From Cladosporium sp. IMV 00045 (lineage: Eukaryota; Ascomycota; Dothideomycetes; Cladosporiales; Cladosporiaceae): 60,437 bases of DNA. Below the pieces are notes generated by a model. The model did no database searches, had not been told where the DNA came from, and was given only the letters and a program-made list of their open reading frames with translations. Shown here one piece after another: positions 42,075 to 50,715 of the stretch (within the stretch, counting starts at the first letter, position 1; every line of letters starts with the position of its first letter). The DNA is taken from positions 1 through 60,437 of the forward strand of contig MSJI02000631.1 in NCBI GenBank assembly GCA_001931905.2, written 5' to 3'. Made by a program: the position numbers and the translations under genes.

Positions 42075-42863
42075 ATGGCTAACGACAAGACTCTAGTAAT
42101 GATCACCGGTGGTGTGTAGCATATCTATCTCTTCAACGAAATATTCCACTGACGACATACAGCAAACAGCGGCATCGGTTTCGAATGGTCTGCCCAACTG
42201 ATGGAGAAGGGCACATACCACGTCCTCGTATGCTCCCGTTCAGTAGAAAAAGGCCAGGCCGCCGTCAAGGACCTCCAATCTCGCGGATATGCTGGAACCT
42301 GTGAGCTCGTGCAGCTGGACCAGACCGACGATGCCAGCATCACCGCTGCCGTGAAGCACGTAGAATCAACCTACGGCCACCTCGACGTCCTGATCAACAA
42401 CGCCGCGATCGCCCTCATGGAACCGACCCGCCAGAACATGGCCGACTGCTTCAACACAAACGTCACCAGCGTCTACCTCCTGACGCGCGCTTTCGGCGAG
42501 CTCCTCAAGAAATCCACCTCCACGGCGCGTGTCCTGAACATCTCATCCGGTCTCGGCTCTATCAGCATGAAGCTCGACCACAGCAACCCCCTTGCTGCAT
42601 TGCCGGCTCTGCCATACAACTCCAGCAAGACTGCACTGTCGATGGTCACTGCGCAACTCGTCTACGACTTCAAGGACGACAATGTCAAGCTCTTCACCAT
42701 ATGCCCTGGCTTCACGGTCAGCAACCTCGGACCGCAGAACACCGTGGAGAGTGGAGCTAAGCCCACTGATGAGGCTGTCAGGCCTCTTATGAAGATCGTG
42801 GAGGGCGAGCGTGACGCTGAGGCTACTAAGTTCTTGCATGCTGAGGGTCAATACCAGTGGTAG
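42075..42863 (+). CDS. Short-chain dehydrogenase/reductase (SDR, classical)
   Basis: Exons 42075-42111 and 42163-42863 (51-nt intron) give 245 aa. NAD(P)-dependent oxidoreductase. The cofactor motif TGGANSGIG is formed exactly across the splice junction. Next come VCSRS (NADP-type basic residue position), LDQTDD, the NNAAIA motif, the Ser of ISSGLGS (~140), YNSSK (Tyr ~164, Lys), and CPGFTVSNLG after the active site. No signal peptide. The pattern is close to carbonyl-reductase-like fungal SDRs. The substrate is unknown. Its position after the ALDH suggests, but does not prove, a shared pathway. Confidence 0.9.
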
Positions 42864-42976
42864 ATTTATTCGAAACAGCGTCTGAATTCTGATCCCAAAT
42901 TGATCGTATCGTTGATTGTGGCAGCTACTGATCCAATCCTCTACAAAGACTCGCAATTCCTGAGTCTATGCTCTTG

Positions 42977-43833
42977 CTAAAAAGCCAAAGACCACTGAAT
43001 TCTACCGCGAGCTTCGCCCAATCCCTGAAAGACCTGCACCGCCGGCCCAGGAACGGTGTAATTCTTCAAATTGTTATAAATGTCAACGAGCACACCCGGA
43101 TCAGTCCTCTTATAAAACGTCGTCGGGCTCGCACCACCCGGAACCTTCGACCCACCACCACTGACCATAACATTAACGCACTGCGGGTAATTCTGCGCGC
43201 CATTATCGCTCCTCGCGCCGTGCAGGGCGATCATCTCATGGCGAAGCACATACGCGCCAGCTTTCAGCGACGACGGCATGGTGATGACCCACGAGTTGTT
43301 GTTCTTGACCAGGTCGTCTTCGCCCCAGTAGCCGGGCGAGGGGCCGTGCAGCAAGCCGACTTCGCGCAGTTTGGCGAATTTGAGAGCGCTTTTGTCGGCG
43401 GTCGTGCAGTTGTTGTTGGGGCACGCGGCGATGTAGTCGATCACGGGGCCTTGGTGGCCGGGTGGCCAGGTGTTCCAGTACAGTTGCACGGTTTGGCCTG
43501 CCACCACGGGGATGTGGGCGCGGCCTGGTTTGCCGGATTTGTGACAGATTATGTCGGGGCTTTGGTATGAGTCTGGCGCTACCTGTGAGATAGAATTAGC
43601 TATGGTTTGGCGATCAGTCGTAGTGACTGTGAACCCACAAAGCCAGAGTCAAGAGCTGTGGTCGACCAGCCGGCGACGGGAGGTGGGTTATTTTGATAGT
43701 AGTAGTTCAAATCCCACCCTGGGTAGAATTGGCCATTGGCCTTGATGAGGTTGACAAAGCCATGGGCGGATGCCTCGGGCACGAGTTGAAGGAGCACGCC
43801 AAGTGAGGCGAGAATGGGCGTTGGTAGATGCAT
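42977..43833 (-). CDS. AA9 lytic polysaccharide monooxygenase (secreted)
   Basis: Exons 43833-43639 and 43582-42977 (56-nt intron) give 266 aa. AA9 enzymes are secreted copper enzymes that cut cellulose and some hemicelluloses oxidatively. The signal peptide is residues 1-23, cut before His24 (SA-HGFVN), which becomes the copper-binding N-terminal His. The second histidine-brace residue is H108 in WPPGHQGPVIDYIA. Also present are DIICHKSG, the RHEMIALHGA region and NYPQCVNVMVSG with the axial Tyr. No CBM1 follows. The intron junction gives LDSGF-VAPDSYQSPDIICH, as in the family. A cellobiose dehydrogenase gene lies immediately upstream in the same orientation. The promoter has a TATA box and a CGG-N11-CCG repeat, listed separately. 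Confidence 0.94.
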
Positions 43834-43920
43834 CTTGAAAATGCTTGAGGTAGGAGAAAGGATGCCAAGTGATCGGACCGATAGCAACGATCACAGCGTG
43901 TCTTGGAAGCATTTGGTTCA

Positions 43921-43928
43921 ATATATAG
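43921..43928 (-). promoter_or_regulatory. TATA box of the LPMO gene
   Basis: CTATATAT on the minus strand, about 88-95 nt before the LPMO start codon. Position and sequence fit a strong, regulated fungal promoter. Confidence 0.55.
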
Positions 43929-43935
43929 ACTCAAA

Positions 43936-43953
43936 GCGATCGCTAACGATCGC
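43936..43953. promoter_or_regulatory. Palindrome GCGATCG-CTAA-CGATCGC in the LPMO promoter
   Basis: A perfect 7-bp inverted repeat with a 4-nt spacer, just upstream of the TATA box. Unknown factor. Confidence 0.4.
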
Positions 43954-43973
43954 ATACCCTACATCACTTACTC

Positions 43974-43990
43974 CGGCTTGTATGAGACCG
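43974..43990. promoter_or_regulatory. CGG-N11-CCG site in the LPMO promoter (Gal4/CLR-2 type)
   Basis: CGG, 11 nt, CCG, embedded in a larger inverted repeat CTCCGG..CCGGAG (43971-43993), about 140 nt before the start codon. This is the half-site geometry of Gal4, and cellulase regulators of the CLR-2 type are Gal4-like. Each flank also matches the CreA consensus SYGGRG (CCGGAG), so activator and repressor sites would overlap. Inference from sequence only. Confidence 0.5.
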
Positions 43991-44560
43991 GAGCATAGGC
44001 GACCGTCGATCAGAGCGTGACCAGGACATAACGATATCTAGTAGTTGATCTGGGATAGGGCTGCATGATACACTTTCCTCAACATATGATCGAAAAGAGA
44101 CTATCGTGTAGGGCTACAGTGCCTTATATCAACGGAACGACAGAGGCCGGCGGAGAGTGGCTGATCGAGCCCGACGGAGCACTGGTCCGTGTTCTGGACT
44201 CAGACGAACGCCTCATGGCCGATCAAAGCATGGCTGCTGACAGAAGCCGGGCTAACAGATTGCAATATAGGCACGAGTCAGTCTAGCCCCTGACATCCGA
44301 ATGGCTTTCGAGGCGCCACACCCAATCAGAAAATTGGAACTGTATAAAATTGTCCGGCAGTAGTAGGCATCGCTGATTTATCGATGCAAGCCAAGCCCAG
44401 AGAAGCACGGCGAGAGCATGAATGTTGAGAGCCGCAGAAATAGGCCGGAAAGCTCTATCAGGGACGAGTGGCTCGCGTGAGCCGTTTGATGCTTAGATGA
44501 ACTTGAGTTGAACAGTGCAAACCGATGCAAATGCACACGAAACTCCCAAGCAATTGCACA

Positions 44561-47038
44561 TTACTTCAAAGCAGTTATTAACTCCCACGCCCTTTCGGCG
44601 ACAGCAACGATCAAAGCCGACGGGTTTGTCGTAACCATGCCAGGGAATACTGAGGCGTCGACAACGAAGACCTGCGATTGCATCGTTAGCATGAAAATTC
44701 AAATATAGAGTAGCAAAGTCTCTGAAGGCAGCTCTTACGTTGTCAGTCCCGTACACTTTCGTGTTGGTGTCGACCACACTAGTGCCACCAGTCAAGCCAC
44801 TGTCCGTGCCCATTTTGGCAGTGCCGACCCAGTGGTTTGCCGTCCGGGCACCCACGGAGTTGGGGTAGTTCTTGACGAAGTCCTCGACGGATTCACTGGC
44901 AGTCGGGTATTTCATGGTCAATTTGGAGTTCTTCGCGATGACTTCCTTCAAGTTCTTGATGCCCTGGACGATCGCTGCGACGTCGCCGGCGTCGTTGACA
45001 AAGGGCAATTCGGAAACGGTCATGGTCAGGCCAGGCGTGATGGTCATGCGGCCGCGAGACTTCTTGCCGCGGCCTAGGTATTGGGAGATAACCATGGATG
45101 TGTTGGCTTCAATGCCGTGTCCTCCCTCGACTCGAGCGGTCCATTGGAGTTGCCTTTGCGTGCCATCTTGGCCTGTGATGATTTCCCAGAACACAGGTCC
45201 GATGTTGGGTGCTGCTTGAGCTAGAATGCCCGAACGCTGGTTGAGGTATGCCGTGCGGTCTGATGGGATAGGGTTGGCGTAGGCCTCGTAGAAGTCGTAG
45301 AACACTGCGTCCTTGTTGTCGATGACGACGTCGGTGTTCGTGTGATCATCGAGATTCTTTCCGACAGGCAAGTTCAGCCACGACGACTGAGCAATCATGT
45401 TTGGCCCGTCCGCACTATTCTTCACGATGTTGAGCTGGTCAGTCGGGCCAATGCCAGAACGCATGAGAATCTTTGACGTCCCAAAGACACCGGCAGATAA
45501 GATCACACGACCACCTGTAGCAAGATTGACAGTGCCGCACTTGCCGGCAGACGTTTGTGCCTCCAGCTCGACACCAGTGGCGCGACCACCCGTACGAAGC
45601 ACGCGCTTGACACCGGTATTCATTATTAGCTTGAAGTTCGTCCGTTTGGAGGCTTCAACCAAATAAGTCGCCATAGGGCCACCCCTCTCTCCATTGGAGA
45701 ACATGTAAGGCGTTTGAGAATAGGCCTTGTTCTTACTTGCAGGAAGTGCATTGGCATCAACGCTAGACCAACCAGCCGCTCCAAGTGCTGAAGCCAGCGT
45801 GTTGAAACCCTGCCTCAGGTAAGTCTTGCCGTCTTTCGATGGGACGTAGGTACCCGGGATCTTTGAGAAAACCCTGCTGATCGCGCCGTTCATGCTGCCA
45901 GCTCTCCAGCCCGATGGGAAATTCTCGTCGAAGTCGGCAGGATTCGGCTTCCACCAGAGACCTGCGTTGACCGCGGTGCCTCCGCCAAGCACACAGCCAG
46001 CCATGGACGAGGCGTCCCTACAGGCAATGCCTTCCGAGTCTCTCCAGATCTGATTGCAAAGGCCTGGAACATCGAAGCGGGTGAGATTTGTGCCGGAGAG
46101 CCAGTTTGGCTTAATGTTTCCGCCCCAGCGACCAGAGGATGGTGGTCCCTTCTCCACAAGCAATACTTTCTTGCCACTCTCAGCAAGCTTCGCAGCAATC
46201 GGGATACCGCCGGCACCAGCGCCAGCGACAATGTAGTCGTAAGTCTCGGTGCCGGCAGTTTGAGTGGCAGCACAAGCGGCTGTGGTGGTTGTACTGGTCG
46301 GAGTGGTAGTGGTAGTGACACGAGTCGTCGTGGAAGTTGCCTGACTGATCCAGCTGGTGTAAGCGGTGTTCCTCATGCTTGCCACAGGCTGGACCGCGAT
46401 ATTCTGGTACCCATGCTGGTCAAACAGGGTATCAGGGTCGGAAGGGGTAAGAGGCAAGGTGGTGTGTTTGGCCCAAGAAAAGACAAAGTTGGCGTCGGCC
46501 TCGGTGGGAGGGTACCAAGAGCCGATGGCGCCGTTCTGGTTCCAGGCAAAGCAGCCTCGGCAGCGGTAGATGATCTCGAAGTGCGTACTGTTGACGGACT
46601 CATGGATCGTGGTGTAGTTAGCCACTCCTGTGTAAAGATCGGGCTGGACGTATGCACTAAGAGCAGCATCAGCGTTTGTATCGTCATTTCAAGATCGTGA
46701 GAGCCTTACGTAGCATATCTGAAAGAACCGAGCACCTTCCCGGCATTTGGCCAGAAGGCGACGAGCAAGCTGTTGGTCATTCCTGGGCTGTGTGAAATAC
46801 CCGCCCAACCTTGACCAGAGGACAAGCCGCCGACCATGTGGCCGATATATTCATCTTGGTAGCTTGGAGACTGGGAAACCGCAGGCAAAGCAAAGCCCAT
46901 CTTGAAGCCATTCGTACCAGCCTGAGCGCCGGCATTGAGCTCCCAGAACTTGATGCCGGTATTAGGGTCGGTGTAACTCGAGGCCTGTCCATAGACTGTG
47001 GCGCCCAGCAGGGCCATAAGCCAGAGAAGAGAAAACAT
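44561..47038 (-). CDS. cdh: Cellobiose dehydrogenase (AA8 cytochrome + AA3_1 flavin domain)
   Basis: Exons 47038-46710, 46656-44739 and 44671-44561 (introns 53 and 67 nt) give 785 aa. CDH is a secreted flavocytochrome that oxidises cellobiose and passes electrons through its haem b domain to LPMOs. The signal peptide is residues 1-~18 (ends VYGQ). The cytochrome domain runs to ~215 (GHMVGGLSSGQGWAGISHS, CRGCFAWNQNGAIGSWYPP, FDQHGYQNIAV; Met and His ligands are expected here). A Thr-rich linker (TTTRVTTTTTPTSTTTTA) precedes the GMC flavin domain: YIVAGAGAGGIPIAAKLAE, LGGGTAVNAGLWWKP, catalytic His in ANHWVGTAKMG and Asn in TTNPSALIV. Splicing the last intron gives the family ending VFVVDASVFPGMVTTNPSA. 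There is no CBM. It is co-oriented with the LPMO, whose start lies 728 nt downstream. Confidence 0.95.
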
Positions 47039-48483
47039 GGTTGAGATTCGTCGGAGACACCCTTGATAAGCGCAAGATGTGGTCGCCCTCAGGCGTAGTA
47101 ATGGGCGAGACGCTCATTATTATATCGTCTTCCACCAGACATTTGACCTCTCTGTGATTGAAGCTGTGCATTGTGTCTTGTCGAGTCCAAGCCCGCCGTC
47201 GCCATCAATTCCAAACAACGCACCGCTCCGTCACTCCGTGTCCGTGATGAGAGCAGTTAGGAACAGAGGCCAAGTGACTGCTCTGATATTGAGGTAGTTG
47301 CACAATCGACTTTAGCCGCCACACGTGGCGCTTAAGCGGGGCGTGGGAATGCCATGCCTGGCTTTTTTCTACAGCGCTAGAACCAGGTACGCCGGAGACA
47401 CATGCGTGTCTTAATGCAGTCCGGGGGAGGATCTAGATTAAACGAGCCGCAGGGTGGCAGTCTGGTCAGCAATTTCAATGAGTCCACAAGAAACGACACA
47501 CTTGCGGCGGGAGTGAAGTGCAACAAACGGAGAACGGGAAAATGAGACGGTCAACCATGTGAGGCTAGCACGGAGGAGGAACAGAGTATTGAAGGCATGG
47601 GCTGGGCCTTCGCTTGCAACGACGCAGTGTGACACTTGAAGGTGTAGAATTGTATCACGTTGGCTGATCCTGATAATTTGCGAAAGCGCCACAATCGTGG
47701 GTTTAGTGACAGATTCACAGGGAATGGCAATGATGTGAATGTGCATTCGAGACAGCGTGGCTTGCAGGCGCACATGGCAGTATAACAATGGCGGGAACCA
47801 AACTTCTGATAGCAGAAATCTTTGCATTTGACGTCTATTCCTGCAGGGGGTTTTCTGTAAGGCAGACAGTCTCAAGTCTGGTACCTGCACCGAGGTTTAC
47901 GTGTATAAGCGATGATTTGTGGCATGGATCCAGACAGCTGCAAATGCAAGTAAGCGATCCTGTTTTCGCCTGCTACTAGAAACACGATTGCTGGATTCTA
48001 TCGTGCCCTACTCGATTCGACGCAAGAAGAAGCAGTCAAGTGCTGGTGTGCCTGCCAATCTTCTTCGTTGACATAGCCCGACTTTGCGTTCACCAATCGT
48101 TTGGCCTGGAAGGAAGGATGACCAGGGTCACGCGATACTTCTCGTGCTTGAAGTTCCAATTCTGGCAGCTTGTGGATTTGAAAGGAAGCCAGATTCGAGA
48201 AAGGCAGAGCAAGACTTGCAGCGATATCTCGTGCATCATGGCCTCGGTGCTATGCACGTGGGATGGTATCTGGCCATTCCACGGACGATGCGCGTTTTCA
48301 GAGCGTTCTTGACATGGCAAATCTCCGCGCCATAGGAACGACCTCGCATGGCAATCTTCTCCGTAGCACACGCATTCGAACCTGGAATGAAAAGAACATT
48401 TATCGAGCCAGGGTTCGTCGTACGGGTCTAGAAGAAGACCCCTCTATATGGGGATGTACCACTGGCAACCAGTTGCTCGGCTC
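47039..48483. other. 1.4-kb intergenic region upstream of CDH
   Basis: Holds the CDH promoter with two CreA-like boxes (47336-47341 and 47421-47426) and a small inverted repeat AGACAC-ATGC-GTGTCT near 47395-47410. The right part lies where the missing C-terminal coding region of the histidine-kinase-like gene would be expected, but I could not recognise its P-loop or other modules in any minus frame. No gene supported. Confidence 0.5.
47336..47341 (+). promoter_or_regulatory. CreA-like box GCGGGG upstream of CDH
   Basis: Fits SYGGRG, about 300 nt before the CDH start codon. A second fit, CCGGGG, is at 47421-47426. Paired CreA boxes are typical of glucose-repressed genes, but the motif is short. 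Confidence 0.3.
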
Positions 48484-50073
48484 TCAGGGTCGTGTTCCTA
48501 CGTCGCGCATATTCGTGGCGATACTCGAGTTGCTTTCTGGCGATGTACCTTGTAACTTTGCCGAAGGGACGCTATCTTGCGAGCTTGCATGCTGCAGGCG
48601 AGAAGTCACAGGTGTCAGGTCAGAAATAGAAGCAAGTCTTGACTCTCGGTCCCGAGTGCCGGAAGATGCGCTGTCGCTGATCAGTTCATCTGGAACGGGT
48701 GAGTCCAGGCGGTCTGAGGAGGTGAAAGATGTCCCCGAACCGAGGTTCATCAGACCCTTCTTTGATAGAGGCTGAGAGCGAGCAAATCTTTTCGCTGCCT
48801 GGTCAATAGTGTCGATGATTGACTGTCGTTGTGCCTGGCGACCGACAAGGTGGGTTGGCAGCTTGAAGAAGCATGAGACGTCGTTCGAAGCGATCTTGAA
48901 GTCATCTAGTGCTTGGGTGTCTCCGTCGGTGAGTATCTTCTTGAGGGACTGCAAATCGTGTTTGACACCAGATGCGCTGTTGTATCGTTCGTCCATGGCC
49001 TTGTGCGCCATTTTCTGAATAATGGCAGAGAGAGCGTCCGGTACATCTGGTCTGATGCTGGTTGCGGTGGGCATACGTCGGGAGAGCACATTCTGCATGA
49101 TCTCGAGCGGCGTGTGGCCAGCGAAAGCGGGGATACCAGTCAGCATCGTCCAGAACAGAATGCCTAAACTGTAAATGTCCGTGCGACTGTCCGGTTCTGC
49201 TGGAAGGCGTCCTGTTTGCTCAGGTGCGATGAACTGTAGTTTGTGCTCGACACCACGTTGAGCAGTGAGGCTTGACCAGCCAGCGGACGTCAACCCATGC
49301 TCGAAGCTCCTAGCACCTGAGCCAAAGTTGATCAAGCGCACATGACCGGTGTCCTTGTTGTAGTGGAACGCATCGCCTCGCAGTTCACCGTGGACCATCT
49401 CATGCCCGTGATGGAGGATCTCGCAGCACTCGCTCGCTCCGATGGCGAAGTCGAGGAAAGTCAACAGGGGCGTCTGCTTGTTGCGATCAGCACCCAGCTC
49501 CGCAGGCGAGGTTGCCTTGTAGAAGTTCGGCCCAAACTCGACAATGTCGAACAAGTAGTTGCGGCCGGGAGCTTCGATCACACTGACAGCCAGAGGCTTA
49601 TCTCCAGGCTGCTTCGCAGGCAGGCGATAGAAGTTCAACGGCCTGACAAAATGTACGTTGTCCTCCTCGGACAGCTTCCTCAATGCGACCGCCTGCTTGT
49701 ATTCACGCTCCAGACGTAAGGCATGCTTCGACACGCGAGCAATCACGTAAAGCTCCTTCTCTTTCTCGCCATCAGATGAGCCTGGTGCGGCGAGCGAGGC
49801 CGAACCCGAGGTATCATCGCTTTGGTCATAGTCGGAATGCGTGCGCACGCTGCCAGGCCGGGAGGATCGAGATGGGCTCTTGGGATCTAGCAAAGAGCTC
49901 GGCGACTTTCGTTTGCCAAAAAAGTGCCAGTCGTCGTAGCTTGAGTGGAAGGGTATTACTTCCTCCGAGAAGGTGTAGTCGGGAGCGCCCTCGGCAAGGC
50001 GCTCAAACATTCGTGCGACACGCTCGGGCTGGACATTTTTGGGCTTCTGTCGTTGAATCGTTCTCTCGTCCAT
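48484..50073 (-). CDS. Truncated hybrid-histidine-kinase-like protein (N-terminal pseudokinase part only)
   Basis: Single frame of 529 aa. It matches the N-terminal part of fungal dual-type hybrid histidine kinases (protein kinase-like, AAA ATPase, GAF, histidine kinase, receiver; normally ~2000 aa or more). The kinase-like domain lies about residues 100-385: YLFDIVEFGPNFYK, HHGHEMVHGELRGDAFHYN where an HRD loop would be, RLINFGSG where DFG would be, and EHKLQFIAPEQTGRLPAEPDSRTDIYSLGILFWTMLTG. The HRD Asp and DFG Asp are replaced, so it is probably a pseudokinase. HLVGRQAQRQSIIDTI (~410) is the usual start of the ATPase module, but the protein ends in a Ser-rich linker before any P-loop. The remaining modules would need ~5 kb and only 1.4 kb separates it from CDH. 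It is either a 3'-truncated pseudogene or a stand-alone fragment. Confidence 0.75.
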   Translation of the reverse strand: MDERTIQRQKPKNVQPERVARMFERLAEGAPDYTFSEEVIPFHSSYDDWHFFGKRKSPSSLLDPKSPSRSSRPGSVRTHSDYDQSDDTSGSASLAAPGSSDGEKEKELYVIARVSKHALRLEREYKQAVALRKLSEEDNVHFVRPLNFYRLPAKQPGDKPLAVSVIEAPGRNYLFDIVEFGPNFYKATSPAELGADRNKQTPLLTFLDFAIGASECCEILHHGHEMVHGELRGDAFHYNKDTGHVRLINFGSGARSFEHGLTSAGWSSLTAQRGVEHKLQFIAPEQTGRLPAEPDSRTDIYSLGILFWTMLTGIPAFAGHTPLEIMQNVLSRRMPTATSIRPDVPDALSAIIQKMAHKAMDERYNSASGVKHDLQSLKKILTDGDTQALDDFKIASNDVSCFFKLPTHLVGRQAQRQSIIDTIDQAAKRFARSQPLSKKGLMNLGSGTSFTSSDRLDSPVPDELISDSASSGTRDRESRLASISDLTPVTSRLQHASSQDSVPSAKLQGTSPESNSSIATNMRDVGTRP

Positions 50074-50715
50074 GTTGATATGATGTGTGTTTCAGATCAT
50101 GGCTTTCGTGTACTTCGTCAGACTGTGCAGAGTCGCCGTAAACAGGAGGGTTTCAGTATGTGGGTATGCCGTGACCGTTTGGAGATGGCAAGATCGTGGC
50201 TGGCTTGCGGGCAGCGAGGCGGATCAGTGTGTAATTGGTAAGGCTGGAAAATGGAAGAGAGCTATTAATGGTGACAACACTTTGAATTTGTGGTTTGTGT
50301 GTACTGGTATTATGGATTTGTGTGTGAGGTATTGTGTTCTCAGAGGTTTGTCGCAACAATTGATGACTTAGGCGCAGTGCCGCCTGCTTGCAACAGGCCC
50401 TCCACCTTCTGAGAGTTGCTGCTTGGCCTGACTGGACTGGTCGTAACCAGCTGGTGGGGTCTTTACTTTACCTCCTACGTAGGCTGTATACCTCTGAACC
50501 CTCACAAAACAGTACTCGGTGCACGAGATTTACTGCGACAACCCGTCCACTTTCCAGTGAACGCGTCTTACAAGACCGCCGACCAAAAGATTTCGCCGTC
50601 CACCGCATGCACTCGCCTGCACAGTCCGCTCAATCCTTTTGACTCCCACCACCATACGATGCAGACACCACTTTCATAAGCTTCGACCTATAGAACCAGC
50701 GCGAAGTCGGGAAGA
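50074..50715. promoter_or_regulatory. Divergent promoter region, truncated HK gene / ankyrin-DIL gene
   Basis: 642 bp between divergent start codons. No operator recognised. Confidence 0.45.

Larger units (their letters stand above)
43834..44560. other. Intergenic region, LPMO promoter / CDH terminator
   Basis: 727 nt. The part nearest the LPMO holds a TATA box and two inverted repeats, listed below. The right half holds the CDH 3' end. No gene supported. Confidence 0.5.

Noticed and set aside
47438..47890. 150-codon minus-strand frame between CDH and the truncated histidine kinase
   Set aside because: No resemblance to the missing ATPase, GAF, histidine kinase or receiver modules, and no other family match.
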